Assembly (NCBI GenBank): GCA_029204225.1
Contig: CM055096.1
Coordinates: 38,273,623-38,337,622 of the forward strand
Length of the DNA: 64,000 nt
Direction: 5' to 3'
Origin: Diphasiastrum complanatum
Lineage: Eukaryota; Streptophyta; Lycopodiopsida; Lycopodiales; Lycopodiaceae
Positions 32,956 through 45,394 of this stretch are shown here, one piece after another. Every line of letters starts with the position of its first letter. Positions within the stretch are counted from its first letter, which is position 1. Below the pieces are notes generated by a model. That model was given only the letters and a program-made list of their open reading frames with translations. It ran no database searches and was not told the origin of the DNA. A program made the position numbers and the translations under genes.

Positions 32956-33559
32956 AAGTCGATTAGAAGAATGCTTGACTACTGGACTGAAGGTCTCAAT
33001 GTAATCGATGTTGTATACCTGAGAAAATCCTTTGGCGACAAGTCATGCCTTTTTCCCATTGATGCTTCCATCTGCACTGTACTTGACTTTGAAAATACAT
33101 TTGCAATCAACTATGTTTCTGCTAGCAGGTAATTCGACAATTGTCCATGTCTGGTTCTTGATAAGAGATGAATACTCTTAATCCATAGCTTCTTTCCAGA
33201 GATCTGAATCAGACTAACTGAGTGCCTCTTGGACAGATGTCAGTTCCTGAACAAGGTAAGTTGCAAACTGATCGATATACTGGTTAGGTGGTCTGCTAGT
33301 TGAAGATCTTCTCGGCAATAGAGAAAATTGATCATTTCCATCATATTGTAGTGTTGATCTACAACATCATCATAATCTGATTCGTCGTTGATTTGCTGTT
33401 CATCAAAAGTAGAGGAGCTTGGACCTTTAATGGGAATAGTTGACTAAGGAGCTAGAAAGTTCAATGCGTCAGGAGAACTGATAGGTCGGCTACATGGGAC
33501 TGCCCTTTTCTTTGAGGTCTTGAAATCGATGAAGATGACATCCCGGCTAGTGAATATCT

Positions 33560-34365
33560 TCAACTCGATGGGATCGAACAACTTGTAGGCTTGATCTGAA
33601 GTAGTGTAGCTGATAAAAACACATTTGATACTCTAGAAGTTGAGCTTCTTCTTGAGATCACGAGGTATCTACACAAAAGCAGTACATCCAAAAATACATA
33701 AGTTTGATAAAGAAGGTCTGGTACTTGTCCAAACTTCAAATGGTGTTTTGTTTGAGAGACCTTTAGTAGAACATCTATTCTTAATATAGGTTGTTGTTGA
33801 AACAGCTTCAGCCCAAAAGCACTTCGGAAGTGTCGCATGTGATAACATGCAGTTTGTCGATTCAACCAAGGTTCTGTTCTTTCTCTCAGAAAGACCATTT
33901 GACTGAGGCGAATAGGAGATAATACATTGTTGCTCAATGTTGTTGTTAAGGCAATACTCCTTGAATGCGTTGGACATGTATTCTCCCATGTTATCTGACC
34001 TCAGTGCTTTGATTCGTTTGCCAGTTTGATTCTCATCATGCTCTTTGAATTGTTTGAATTTGATGAGAATCCTTGATTTTTGTTTAATGAAATAAACCAT
34101 TGTTCTTCTGGAGAATTTGTCACTAATAGTAATGAAATACTTTGCATTTGTATGAACAACACTAATAGATCTTTTGCTGCATGCCGATGGTTTGATCTAA
34201 AAGGAATCCTAGCCTGCTTTCCAAAGATGCAACTATGATAGACGGGGAGATCGACCTTACCCGAAGGATAGTCGAGATCAAGGACCATGGATTTTCTGAA
34301 CTATGGATTGTTTGGACATGTTCAAGATAGATGCATAATTCAAATGTCCTAAGCGATGATGCCAT
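33560..34365 (-). pseudogene. Copia-H integrase remnant
   Basis: Frames with KALRSDNMGEYMS, QCIISYSPQSNGLSERKNRTL and KNRCSTKGLSNKTPFEVW, the copia integrase core and its C-terminal side. Confidence 0.88.
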
Positions 34366-34622
34366 AGTAATGTTTTATTGACTAAAACATAGATTTTCAA
34401 GGCTTAACTAGACTCAGAATAACAATGTGCCAATATATATAAGTAACCCTACCTCTTGTCGAGTGCAAGGATTTTATTACTCTTATCAATAATTTTGCAT
34501 TGATCATATTCAAATTCTATCTTATGACCTAAATCTGTAATTCTACTTACTGATAACAGATTTGTAGAGAGTTTAGGAACATATAAGACCTTTGATAGTA
34601 ATTTGAATTGATCATGCTGGAA

Positions 34623-35680
34623 TCACAATCTTACAATACCTTCACCTTCAATAGTGTGAGTATTATTGTCACCAAGATGAACAAATTTCTTCGTGTTGTA
34701 AGGTGTGCAAGAGTTGAAGATCTCACATTGATTGGTCATGTGTTGAGTTGCTCCAGAATCCAAAAACCATGAATCATCCAAAAATGCGCTTTGATTTTTG
34801 ACCTTGAATGCGCCTTCGTCCACTTCGACCTGGGGAGATGATGAAACTGTGTTTGCTTGTTGATCAGGTTGCTTGGCTACCTTCTTCGCTTGGAGAATTT
34901 GGCAATCCTTGATCTCATGGTTATTGCGCTTGCAATACCTACAAAAGATCTTCTTCTTAGACTATGGATCTGATGATTGTCCTTGATTTTGAGTCAATTT
35001 CCGATTCGTTGCAGTCTTCTTGAGCTTTTCTGCTTCTATTGCTTAGAGTTTTTTTTCACATATAGAGCCTGAGAGGAGGAAGTAGACAAAGTGTCTTCAC
35101 TTCTCCTATTGTCTTCTTGCAGCAACATAGTGATAACTCTAGTAAGAGTTAAATATGAGGGTGTCGATATGATCATCACCCAGTTCTCATATGTAGAGGG
35201 CAAGCTTGAAAGCAATGTCATAATTGAGTCTTGATCGTCTATGACTGATTTGACAGTGGCCATCTGTTGCAAGAGATTCTTAAACTGGTTAATGTGACTC
35301 TGAAGAGATTCACTAGTAGACATCTTGAAAGTCATAGATGTAACTTAGTAGTTATGTCCCTCACGTCATATAGTGAGTTCAGGATGTCCCAAATGTCTCT
35401 TGATGTTTTAGCTTCAGCTATGTGTCCAATCTGTGTATCTGATATATTAAGGATAATAAGCGCGAAAGCCTTATCATCCTTTGATTTCCACTTTGAGTCG
35501 TCGTCTTCAGGTTTTACTTATGTATTTGTAACAACATCCCATAATTCATTGGCGATTAGCAAGGTCTTCATTTTAAATTTTCACAAATGATAATTGGATC
35601 CATTCAGCTTCTCTGAGATAAGACCAGCTTTACTTTGAGAATCCATCTGGAACTTAGTCTGTCGATTGTATCGATGACGC
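34623..35680 (-). pseudogene. Copia-H Gag-protease remnant
   Basis: Gag begins near 35645 with a Met and LISEKLNGSNYHL. The middle part (SLQSHINQFKNLLQQMATVK) is at 35036-35335. The zinc knuckle and the protease DSGATQHM follow. Broken. Confidence 0.85.
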
Positions 35681-35809
35681 TAAGATGCAGTAATGCCAAC
35701 AATAGAAAATCAATTCTCTAATACTGAAAGGTTGAAAAGAACTGTAGAGTATGATATCAATTTGATATCATGAAAGATATCAAGTATTAGATATTTCGCT
35801 CTGATACCA

Positions 35810-36302
35810 TGTCGAAAAGAGATGTTGTGAAGATAGGTCGAACTCGAAAAGAAACGAATGAAAATAATTTGAGTGTCTAAAAAAAAAAATTTCGTGCATA
35901 GTGGAATAAACTATCTTCCTCTTTCACAATGCATGAATACGCCTATCAATTTGAAACAAAACAATAGTGACATAAATCATGTTTGATCTTATAGTAACTA
36001 ACGTTAAAATCATCAGTACTATAGTGATTACGTAGCCAAACAATTAAGCATTGAATTATCAAACGAATAATTTGTCGCGAAACGCTAGAAAAGATAGTAT
36101 TGATTCAGTATGAAAACGAAAAAGATGTAAATGAGTACAATAAGTTGCAAATTGAAAGTCGCGTACTCTATGTTATCTCCGAGCAACTAAAATGAAAGTT
36201 TGAATTAAGCGCAATGCTGATAAGCAGTAGTGCAATAGCAATCTCTAAAACAACTCTAAAAAGTGAGCTAGAATACTCAAGAGTGTTCAAGCTCACAGGC
36301 TT
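35810..36302 (-). repeat. Copia-H 5' LTR (approximate)
   Basis: Starts TGTCGAAAAGAG directly after the PBS. Its far end is not determined because no second copy is present in the window. Confidence 0.6.
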
Positions 36303-36328
36303 GAGAGAGAGAGAGAGAGAGAGAGAGC
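36303..36328. repeat. (GA)n microsatellite
   Basis: Short pure GA run. Confidence 0.9.
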
Positions 36329-36562
36329 CAGCTATTCAAAATGCTTCTTTTGATTGATAATGAAAACTGTATGAATATGAACAACTATCTATACTAAGAA
36401 ATTAGGTCGTCAATTGCGATCGTCAGTGCTGGTATCAGTTGGCATCCATCCGGTTCCTTGTCATTGATTGTTGATAAGTGGTGAAAATTGGCCATAAATA
36501 GTCTGTCTACATAAATGAACCAAATTGTCATTTCTGCAGAAATGAACTAAAACAGCCACAGG

Positions 36563-36592
36563 CGACACTGTCGCAAAAAGACGATAGTGTCG
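36563..36592. repeat. Short hairpin with repeated CGACACT motif
   Basis: CGACACTGTCG (36563-36573) and CGATAGTGTCG (36582-36592) pair over 11 bases with one G-T, around an 8-nt loop. A further GGCGACACTATTGTC lies at about 36757. The surrounding 36329-36919 holds no recognised gene. Confidence 0.65.
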
Positions 36593-36919
36593 GGATTTTG
36601 CGAAAAACCTAACAGTGTCACCTTTTAAATCTGATTTAGGGTTGCCCCACACATTGCCAGAGTCCTTTCCTTAACATTTGAGGCTCTTTGAAAAAAGCAA
36701 AAAATGCGACTCTGCATATTTACTCGCAATTCCCGACAGGCGAAAAATGCGAAAAAGGCGACACTATTGTCAAACTCCGTGTATTTCTGCAGCTATGTAA
36801 AAACACTTGTAAATCTGCACACTGTGTAAAAACACGAGAAAATCTACAGAAGTGGATAGACAATGGATGAAGATTAAAACCGATTAGTCGATTAGTAAGA
36901 AGGAGAATAATCCAGCACT

Positions 36920-37540
36920 TTGCTTGCCCTTGTCTTGGTATGTGAGCCTTATTGGCTCCATTGTTACTCTTGATGACCTTCTTGGAGTGATTGCTTGGCT
37001 ATTGCTCCTCTTCAAGATCACAATTGTCTTGATCCTCGGCACCTCCCTCTTGATAGCTTATTTGATTGAGCTATCAACAAGCTTATGCATCTTATTCTCA
37101 TCAAATATGACATTTCTAGAAACCACAAACTTGTTGGAAGATGGAATGTATACCTTGTATCCCTTGCTTGCATTGCCATACCTGGAGCATTATCCCCTTG
37201 ATTGATGATGGATCCTCCTTTGTCCTTGTCTCCAAAGGTGTATGCACATAGAAAATATCCAAACACCCATTGAGTCCTTGAGGTTTAGCTTCTTCCCATA
37301 TAAGACTTCAAATGGTGTGTTGCCTTCAATAGACCTACATGGAACTCTATTCATCAAATAGTTAGCACAAGTGAGGGCTTCTCCCCAAAAAGACTTCGGT
37401 AGACATGCATCAAGCCTTAAAGATTTAGAACATTCACACAATGTCCTATTTCTCCTCTCGGCTACCCCATTTTGTTGAGGGGTATAGGGACAAGAAAACT
37501 CCTTTCAGTTGAATCTCATGGAGCCATACTCCACACTTGT
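36920..37540 (-). mobile_element. Copia-I: integrase-region fragment, minus strand
   Basis: The minus frame at 37190-37441 encodes CSKSLRLDACLPKSFWGEAL, CANYLMNRVPCRSIEGNTPF and EVLYGKK, the end of the copia integrase core. The flanking sequence (about 36920-37190) reads as the linker after it. Broken; no LTRs. Confidence 0.85.
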
Positions 37541-38219
37541 CCCTCTATCAAGAATCGACTCAAAATAGCTAAGCAATTGGGATGGCTGTATGTTGTACTA
37601 TGAATACTTGGGTGTCACAAGCTAGTTATCCATGTGGTAACTTTTTTGCCACCTCTAGCTCCAAATTCAATTGGACTAAAAGATCGATAAATCATTCTTT
37701 CATAGTTTGTATTCATACTAAAAATCAAAATCAAATGAACTTTTACCCCTTTGTTCTAAGAGACTATTGTTCTTGTTTAGCTCATCTTAGTACACCTAGG
37801 CTACCACTTATTTTACACCTCTCAATTCATTTCACAAAGTCGGCACTTGAACTGGGTCGTCTTTCACTTGAATAGATGCTTGAATAGGTGCCTTAGCCAA
37901 TAAAATATTCAAAGTAGTACACTGGTTGAGGATTTGCATCTATTTTTGTAGAGACCCTTTTTTCCTTTTGGATACTACTGTCTATGCATCTAACTCCATG
38001 CATCTAACACGATATGTCAAGAATACACTACTCTCTAAAGACTAAGAGCCGCATCATCAACATACAATACCTAGTGTTCCTATCTAGACCAGCAATATGA
38101 ACAGTAGTTACTAGCAAATCGAGTTACCAGCTCTAATCACTCGCATAAGGGCAGTGTGGGACCTTCCCCCACTTGGGATCTTTCAGCAGGACCGATCCTT
38201 GGATGAAAAATCTGCCCAC
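37541..38219. other. Intergenic, no recognised feature
   Basis: No domain or repeat recognised. The plus frame at 37582-37875 looks fortuitous. Confidence 0.4.
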
Positions 38220-40174
38220 CAGATCCTCCATTGATGGAATTGGCCCCTATCATTCAAATTTTATGTCTATCACTATAGATAGCTTGATTGTGGCCCTTAT
38301 CACTCAATGTTGGCCATTGGGAGATTAAATTAGAGTAACCTTGAGTGTAGGACATTCAATTCTATTGGTCGAGATACCTTGAGTGCTATGTTGCAATTAT
38401 GCTCCTTATCACTCAACATAGTTCATCGACTAATCATAATTCATAGCTCGGTGAATAGGCTCCTTTTAAATATCTACCCAAATTGTATATCTGTCAATCG
38501 AGGTAGCTTGATTTTGGATCTTATCACTCAAAATTGTCCATTGAGTGATAAAAATAGAGGATTTTTGAGTCTAGGATATTTAAATGAATCAAATTGATGT
38601 GGTCCTTATCACTTGTTGACATCGTATCTGATCAATAATTTAGATTAATCAGATTTGATCCCTCATTATTGAATTGGCCCCTATCACTTGAGATGGCTCA
38701 AATTCATATCTATCACCCACCTTGATGTCTAACATTCAAGATAGGTCAATTTTGCCCTCATTACTTGAAATTGTCCATTGAGTGATCAAATTAGAGGAAT
38801 ATTTGATTTAGGACATTCAAATAGCTCAAATTTGATGTTTATTGCTCGAGATAGATTGATATGCCTATGTTACAAGTTTGCTTCTTATCACTCGATGAAT
38901 CTCAACTTTAGGATATTCAATTTGCTATAGTTTGATCTCTTATTGATGAAAGTAGCTCCTATCACTCGAAGTAGCACAAAATTAATGTCTATCACTCAAG
39001 ATAACTTGAATTTGATGCCACATATGAGAAAACTCAAATTTGGTTGTTTTCAATAGACATGACTTACTAAATGATTGAGATCGTCCAAAATTTAGTTTGG
39101 TACGTTCAAATTTCTCAAGTTCCACCTATCATCGATTGAATTGGTCCCTACCACATGAGATTGTCAAATTTGATGTTTGTAACTTCACGTATCTCAAATT
39201 TGGCCTTTTCCATTTGAGGTTGTCGATTGAGTGATCAAATCAAAGGAGTCTTTGTTTTAGAACCTTAAAACAAGTCAAGTTCAATCCATTTTCTATGCAA
39301 CTCACCCCTATTGAATTTGATGTATGTTCATTTGAGATAGCTCAATTTTGTCTCTTATCATTTGAGATTGCTCATTGAGTGCTTAAATTAGAAGAATCTT
39401 GAGACTAGGACATTCAGGTAGCTCAAATTTGATATCTATTGTTTGAGAGCTCAAGTTTGATGTCTGACATGCGATTTTGGTCATTATCAGCCAACAATGT
39501 GGCTCATTGAGTGAGCAAAATTGGTCAATATCAAGTTGGTACATTTAGGTTGATTGAGTTCTACTTCCTATCAATGAAATTGACCCATACCACAAGAGAT
39601 AGCTCAAATGTAATCTCCATCAATCGAGATAGCTCAATTTTGGTTGTTATAAGCTGAGGTTCTTCATAGAGTGACTGAATTCATAAAATCTCGGGCTTAC
39701 AAAATTGGAGAACTCAAATTTAATGCCTGTTATTTGGGATAGCTCAATCTTGATGTCTAACATGCAATTTGGTTTTTATGACTTGATGTAATTCATCAAG
39801 CAATCAAACTCAATCATTTTCAAGTTTAGGATGATTAGATTGCTTGACTTTGATCCCTCGTCATGGAATTGGCCCCTACCACTCAAGATAGCTCAAATTT
39901 GATGTCTATCAATCAAGATAGCTCGATTTTTGGATTGCTAGATTGCTTGAGTTTGTCTAGATTGCTTGAGTTAGCTCCTTATCAACGGAATTGACCCATA
40001 TCACAAGACATAGGTCAAATTTTAGATGATTTAGTCGCGATAGCTCAATTTTGGCTATTATGTCCCTTGTCACTCGATCAAGTTTAAGCTTAGGACAATT
40101 GGATTGCTTTAGTTTGATTCCTTATGGATGGAAATGGCCCCTATCACTAAAAATAGTTCAACTTTGAGGTGTGT
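38220..40174. repeat. Degenerate AT-rich tandem repeat array (left part)
   Basis: Recurrent blocks such as GATAGCTCAATTTTGG, CTCAAATTTGATGTCTATC, CATTGAGTGATCAAATTAG and GGACATTCAAATAGCTC recur in a fixed order. Near the right end the block GATAGCTC(A/G)ATTTT falls at about 39337, 39628 and 39917, giving a period near 290 bp with half-period echoes near 145 bp. Further left the spacing is nearer 230 bp. Units are strongly diverged, so the array is old. It continues after Gypsy-J. Confidence 0.85.
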
Positions 40175-40532
40175 TGTTACGAGCTCGTAACCAGTGCCAA
40201 ACCCTAGAGAACACAGATAGGTCAGATACCACAGTCAGGGTCGTGTCCAGCGTACATGACCAACAAGGCAAGACAGTGTGAGTAGTGTGCCCCAGCACGG
40301 TCCATAGCCATGGCGGGCCTAACACAGCCTAGGGACCCTGTCAGCAGGATAGGGCCCCCAGTTGGGTCCCGACGTGCAGTCGACCATGTCAGTGCCACGT
40401 GGCCGACACTTGGCAGTTGCATGCTACCAGTCCTCACACTGGGCTAGGAGGGGCTTACTCTATATCAGGGAGTAGGCAAGGTTGGGTGGATCAGTTAGTG
40501 TTTGACCTACTGTGGTGTTAGGATCTATTACA
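40175..40532 (+). repeat. Gypsy-J 5' LTR (358 bp)
   Basis: TGTTACGAGC to CTATTACA. Begins with the perfect 16-bp palindrome GTTACGAGCTCGTAAC (40176-40191). A TATA-like CTCTATATCAGG lies at about 40459. Confidence 0.96.
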
Positions 40533-40533
40533 C

Positions 40534-40545
40534 TGGTATCAGAGC
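40534..40545 (+). promoter_or_regulatory. Gypsy-J primer binding site
   Basis: TGGTATCAGAGC one base after the LTR, complementary to initiator tRNA-Met. Confidence 0.92.
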
Positions 40546-41242
40546 CATCTCCATCCTAGGGAGTTCAGGACAGCAGTAGAGAAAGCTATCAGAAGATAGG
40601 AAAGATTTCTCAGATTCTCAGAAAAGAATTGAGGAGGAAAATTGCTGTAGGAACAGCTGTCAAATCCTTGAAATTTGCTGGGAATTTACAGTTGTTTGAG
40701 GCACAATCCCTTGTAGAAGCTCAACGCTGAAAAATCAGGGATTTACCCTTGATTTTTATGTATCAGTTGTGGATTTTTGAGCACATTTTAAATAGAAAAC
40801 GTGGAGCAGGTCCAGCGCTGCCAAATTGGGTGGAAACTTCGAATTTGGAGTGAAATTTTCTGGAATTTGGAGCGGATCTGAGACAGAATCGTGGGTACAG
40901 GTCCAGCGCTGAAGGTCTTTGGCAGGAACCACAAGTTTGCAACTGTTTTGGGTCCTAAAACGGGAATTTTGGAGCAAAAAGTATACAACTCAGACAGCGA
41001 GGGAAGGGGCCAAGATGATCAGAAGTTTGTTTCTTTTTCTTGGTACCTTGATCTCTGATTTTTCCAGACAGCAGATCTGAAAGCAGTGGAGGAAGAGCTG
41101 AAAGGGCTTTTCTTGATTCTCTCTGTGGAAGTACAGTTCTCAGAAAGAGCTAAGTTTTCTTTCCCTCCTTGTACAGTTGTAAATTAGTCTTTTAGACTTT
41201 TTTTCCTTCAGAAGTTAAGGTAGCTCTCTTTCAGTTCCGAAG
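40546..41242 (+). other. Gypsy-J leader
   Basis: About 700 bp of untranslated leader between the PBS and the Gag start; no accepted coding frame. Confidence 0.65.
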
Positions 41243-42901
41243 ATGACCACTCCTCAGGGACCTGATCAACCCCCGGAGAGAGGCTTCGACGAACTTGAAA
41301 CAGAAGCCTTGGCTTACAAAAAAGGGAAGGAACCCATGGAAGTGGAAGAACAGGAACAGTTCGCCGAAGAACTCGACGAACTGGTTACCAAGGAGCAGTT
41401 CCTCCAATTGGTAACAGAAGTGGATGAACTGAAGTTGGCATTAGCCAATTTCAAGTCCAGTGTGGACGACTCGTTCGCTGAACTCAAAAACTTGTTTTTG
41501 AGTTCCGCGAAAGGAAGCCTTCCCTCCACTTCTCAGTTATCCCCTTCTCCACTTCCATCAGTTTCGGGTGAGACTTTACGGTCTCACCCCAGTGTTTTTA
41601 AAGATTTAAAGCCTCCTACTTTTAATGGGGAAGAGAAGGATAGAAATGCAGATATTCTACAAACCTTCCTCAGCAAATGGAAGAACATTCATGCTCTTAA
41701 ACAGACCCCTGACCATTTGCAAGCAATTGAGGCCAGTCTTTCTTTAGGGCCTATGGCCTATAAGTGGTGGTTAAATCTCCAGGAGACTGGGCAGACTCCC
41801 CGGTCATGGAAAGCTTTTGAAGAAGCTTTCCTAAGAGAATTTCTACCAGAGAATGAACTTGATAGAGCCTGGGAAGCCTGGGAAAGAACATTAATGGACA
41901 AGTCCCTCATCCAATACATCTCGCAATATCGAGAAGCAATTTTAAAGATTAAAAATATGGATGACTATCAAAAAATCAGGGGATTTGTCCGTGGCCTCAA
42001 AGATGAATATAAAGTAGAGGTCCAGAGAAACTCGCCTACTACCCTTGAGCAAGCTCTCAGATATGCTCAAATCTATGATGATTCAGTGGGTAGGAAGAGA
42101 GCGAGACAGCAACCACTTTCTGAGCAGCTTCCTCAAAAAGACTTTCAATTTAAAAAGAAATTTTTAAAAAGAAAGAAAGAAGATAAATTTAAAGGTGAAG
42201 CTCCTCAGAAACGCCCTTCACTCATACAGCCCTTAAAACCAGATGATTTTGAGAAAGCCAAACAAGAACGTTTGTGCTTTGTGTGTATGGGCAAGGGACA
42301 CACAGTCAGACAGTGTCCCAAGGGGCCTTTCACTAAAAAAGATAAAAAACAAGTTCATCTTGTTCAGACTGTATGTTTCCCCAGTGACTCGGCAGCTTCC
42401 GAGATCAAAGTGTATCATGAAGATCATGAACACTGTTGCCAGCTGACCTCTGCAATGCTAGCGAGACCCTTCAGCTTTGGGCCGCATGACCTAGTAAGTA
42501 TGCATGGGAAAGTTGGTAACCAGTCAGTAAGAGTCATGGTTGATGATGGGGCAACCCATAATTTCATCAACCACACCCTGGTTAAAAAGCTTAAACTACC
42601 AGAAGTACCTAGTCAGCATAGGTACATAGTTTCATTAGCTAAGGGTGAAGATAAAAAAATATGGGAAACTATGGTAAGTAAGTTAAATCTTGGTATTCAG
42701 GGGTACCAAGATCAAATAAACTTTCAGATAATGCATCTGGATCGAACAGACATTGTTCTCGGGAGAGATTGGCTCTACAGTTTAGGACCTTCCCTCCACA
42801 GAAACTATCAGGAGAACACCCTCAGCTTTCAGTATAAAGGCCGAGAGATCCAGTTGCATGGGGAGCATGATGTTCCCAACAGCCCTATGGTCTGCAGTTA
42901 A
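41243..42901 (+). CDS. Gypsy-J Gag-protease (552 residues)
   Basis: Acidic N-terminus with a coiled-coil look (residues about 25-80), then the retrotransposon Gag domain (about 125-285; AYKWWLNLQETGQTPRSWKA, FLREFLPENELDRAWEAW), a basic stretch, a CCHC zinc knuckle CFVCMGKGHTVRQC (about 346-359), and a retropepsin with VMVDDGATHNFI (about 430) and IVLGRDWL (about 506). The active site reads DDGAT rather than the usual DSGAT. Gag forms the particle and protease matures it. The Met at 41243 is the first in frame after the leader. Confidence 0.93.
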   Translation: MTTPQGPDQPPERGFDELETEALAYKKGKEPMEVEEQEQFAEELDELVTKEQFLQLVTEVDELKLALANFKSSVDDSFAELKNLFLSSAKGSLPSTSQLSPSPLPSVSGETLRSHPSVFKDLKPPTFNGEEKDRNADILQTFLSKWKNIHALKQTPDHLQAIEASLSLGPMAYKWWLNLQETGQTPRSWKAFEEAFLREFLPENELDRAWEAWERTLMDKSLIQYISQYREAILKIKNMDDYQKIRGFVRGLKDEYKVEVQRNSPTTLEQALRYAQIYDDSVGRKRARQQPLSEQLPQKDFQFKKKFLKRKKEDKFKGEAPQKRPSLIQPLKPDDFEKAKQERLCFVCMGKGHTVRQCPKGPFTKKDKKQVHLVQTVCFPSDSAASEIKVYHEDHEHCCQLTSAMLARPFSFGPHDLVSMHGKVGNQSVRVMVDDGATHNFINHTLVKKLKLPEVPSQHRYIVSLAKGEDKKIWETMVSKLNLGIQGYQDQINFQIMHLDRTDIVLGRDWLYSLGPSLHRNYQENTLSFQYKGREIQLHGEHDVPNSPMVCS

Positions 42902-43021
42902 GAGCTCTGTCAGCTAATCGGAGACGAAGACCATCAGGTATTCTTATGTGACTTTCAGTTTATTCCTGAAGTTTCTATTTCCAGTTCTATTCAGCAGAAA
43001 ATCAGTAAATTAGAAACTTTA

Positions 43022-45313
43022 TTGTCTAAATTTAAAGATGTTTTTCCTGAAGATTTGCCACATGGTTTACCACCTAGCAGAGAGGTAGATCATGTAATAA
43101 ACCTAGTACCAGGTACAGCACCTGTTTCTAAACCTCCGTATCGGGTCAGCCGAACAGAGGATGAAGAAATAACTAGGCAGTTAACAGACTATCTTGGGAA
43201 AGGCCAAATTCAGACCAGTAGTTCACCATGGGCCTCACCAGTCCTATTGGTGAAAAAGAAGGAGGGGTCTATGCGTCTTTGCGTAGATTACAGAGCCCTC
43301 AATAAAGTCACAATTAAGAATAAATACCCTATGCCTCGGGCAGACGAGTTGTTTGATCAACTCGACGGGGCTAAGTTTTTCAGCAAAATAGACCTCAGAA
43401 CGGGATATCATCAAGTCCGTATAAAATCGGAAGATGTCTCGAAAACAGCTTTTAGGACTCGTCACGGTCATTATGAGTTTAAGGTGATGCCATTTGGGCT
43501 CACAAATGCTCCAGCTACCTTTATGACCTTGATGAACAGTGTCCTCAGACCATACTTGGGTAAGTTTGTAGTCGTATTTTTAGATGACATCCTCGTCTAC
43601 AGCAAAACGAGGAAGGAGCATCTAAAACACCTCAGAAAGGTGTTTCGACTGCTCAGAAAGCATAAACTTTATGCTAAACAATCCAAGTGTGAATTCTTCG
43701 TTGAAGAAGTAGCATATTTGGGTCACATTATCTCTTCAGATGGGATTAAGATGGACCCAAATAAGGTTAAAGCCATACTCAGTTGGCTGAGACCTCAGAA
43801 TATTTTGGAACTTCAAATCTTTCTTGGTCTGGCGGGATATTACAGACGATTTGTCAAGGAATATGCTCAGATAGCAGTCCCTATGACAAATCTCCTTAAG
43901 GGGAAGGGAAAGGAGTTCATTTGGGAGTCCGCACAACAGGAGAGCTTTGATGCTCTCAAAACAGCCTTAGCTACAGCACCAGTTTTAAAGGTCGTCGACC
44001 CCAATCAGCCATTTGTGGTCGAAACAGATGCTAGCGACTTTGCAGTAGGTGTTGTGCTAACTCAGGGTGGACGACCAGTTGCGTTCGAGAGTAAAAAACT
44101 CGAGCCAGCACAGACTAGGTATAGTGCCTATGAAAAGGAACTCTTTTCTATAGTCCATGCCCTTAAGACTTGGAGGCATTATTTGTATGGTGCCAACTTT
44201 GAGGTCCTGACAGACCATGAGAGTCTCAGATACCTTTGCAATCAACCTGAGCTTAGAGGTCGGAAAGCTCGTTGGGCAGAGTTGATGCAAGAGTTTGACA
44301 TGTCTATCAGATATAGGCGTGGAAAATTCAATACAGTAGCAGATGCCCTTAGCAGAATGCCTATGATAAACGAGCTGAGTTTTACTCAGATTCGTAATGA
44401 GTTACTCGAGTCCTTGAGAGAGAAATGCCAGCATGATGCATTCTTCTCTATTATTTGGAACTCAGTCCAGAACAGACAGTTACAGACTCCAGAACCAGTT
44501 CCCGGGGCTGGTGCCAGTTCATCCAAGAATACGGCAGCTTCCGTTGAGGATGATGATGAGTCCAAGTATACGTCATCAGATGACGTTGAGGATTCTGAGC
44601 CTGTATTACCCAAGCAAACCCCAGTGGTTGAGGGTCAGTTGACTCAAGGATTCAAATGGAAACAGTATTCCATTCAGGATGAGTACTTGCTCTATAGAGA
44701 TAGAGTATGTGTCCCCAATTCAGAGGATTATAGGCAGCAGGTCCTATATGAATGTCATGACAATCCTAGCGCGGGACACCCAGGCATACAGAAGACCTAT
44801 GAGCTTCTTCGTGGGCAATTTTTCTGGCCCAGTATGAAAAGGGACGTCCACCAGTATGTAACCAGTTGCCAGAAATGTCAAGTAAATAAAGCAAAGCGTT
44901 TAAAGGCAGGAGGGTTGTTGCATCCCTTAGAAATACCAGCTGGTAAATGGGAGAGTATCTCCATGGATTTTATAGTAGGCCTGCCTAAAACCCAAAAGGG
45001 TAATGACGCTATATGGGTCACAGTTGACCGTCTGACCAAAATGGCTCATTTTATTCCGACCAAAACAACCGTTAGAGCTCCAGAGTTAGCGAGGTTGTTT
45101 GTAGACGGGCTATTTAAATTGTACGGTCTACCTTCCGGCATAGTCAGCGACTGGGACAGTAAGTTTACTGGAAATTTTTGGAAGGCAGTATTCCATCATC
45201 TCCATACTAAACTTAATATGAGTACCACCGACCATCCACAGACGGACGGTCAAACAGAAAGGGTAAATCAAGTGCTGGAGGATATGCTTCGTGCATACGT
45301 CAGCAAGAGGTAG
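43022..45313 (+). CDS. Gypsy-J Pol: RT, RNase H and integrase core
   Basis: A 763-residue frame. RT has [44 protein letters not shown] and catalytic FLDDIL (about residue 188). RNase H has [14 protein letters not shown] (about 334) and TDHESLRYL. The integrase HHCC zinc region is near 575-620 ([15 protein letters not shown]), then the DDE core with [32 protein letters not shown] and [16 protein letters not shown]. Domain order is gypsy. The Met given is internal; the frame is open somewhat upstream. Confidence 0.95.
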   Translation: MSKFKDVFPEDLPHGLPPSREVDHVINLVPGTAPVSKPPYRVSRTEDEEITRQLTDYLGKGQIQTSSSPWASPVLLVKKKEGSMRLCVDYRALNKVTIKNKYPMPRADELFDQLDGAKFFSKIDLRTGYHQVRIKSEDVSKTAFRTRHGHYEFKVMPFGLTNAPATFMTLMNSVLRPYLGKFVVVFLDDILVYSKTRKEHLKHLRKVFRLLRKHKLYAKQSKCEFFVEEVAYLGHIISSDGIKMDPNKVKAILSWLRPQNILELQIFLGLAGYYRRFVKEYAQIAVPMTNLLKGKGKEFIWESAQQESFDALKTALATAPVLKVVDPNQPFVVETDASDFAVGVVLTQGGRPVAFESKKLEPAQTRYSAYEKELFSIVHALKTWRHYLYGANFEVLTDHESLRYLCNQPELRGRKARWAELMQEFDMSIRYRRGKFNTVADALSRMPMINELSFTQIRNELLESLREKCQHDAFFSIIWNSVQNRQLQTPEPVPGAGASSSKNTAASVEDDDESKYTSSDDVEDSEPVLPKQTPVVEGQLTQGFKWKQYSIQDEYLLYRDRVCVPNSEDYRQQVLYECHDNPSAGHPGIQKTYELLRGQFFWPSMKRDVHQYVTSCQKCQVNKAKRLKAGGLLHPLEIPAGKWESISMDFIVGLPKTQKGNDAIWVTVDRLTKMAHFIPTKTTVRAPELARLFVDGLFKLYGLPSGIVSDWDSKFTGNFWKAVFHHLHTKLNMSTTDHPQTDGQTERVNQVLEDMLRAYVSKR

Positions 45314-45394
45314 ACTAATTGGGAGGAGTATCTCTCGATATTAGAGTTTGCTTACAACAGTACCAAACATTCAGCTACGGGATACAGCCCATTT

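Larger units (their letters stand above)
31657..35809 (-). mobile_element. Copia-H: near full-length but decayed copia, minus strand
   Basis: From right to left: PBS TGGTATCAGAGC (35798-35809); Gag (about 35645 down to 35036); a zinc knuckle CRYCKRNNHEIKDC (about 34920); protease with DSGATQHMT (34623-34823); integrase with RSDNMGEYMS and NGLSERKNRTLVE (33669-34100); RT with QMDVQTTYFNRVIEED and YVDD (32488-32955); and RNase H with STESEYIAAS and CDNQSAIALS (31657-32193). All domains are traceable, with about ten or more breaks, so it is old. The right LTR begins at 35810; a matching left LTR was not found. Confidence 0.9.
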
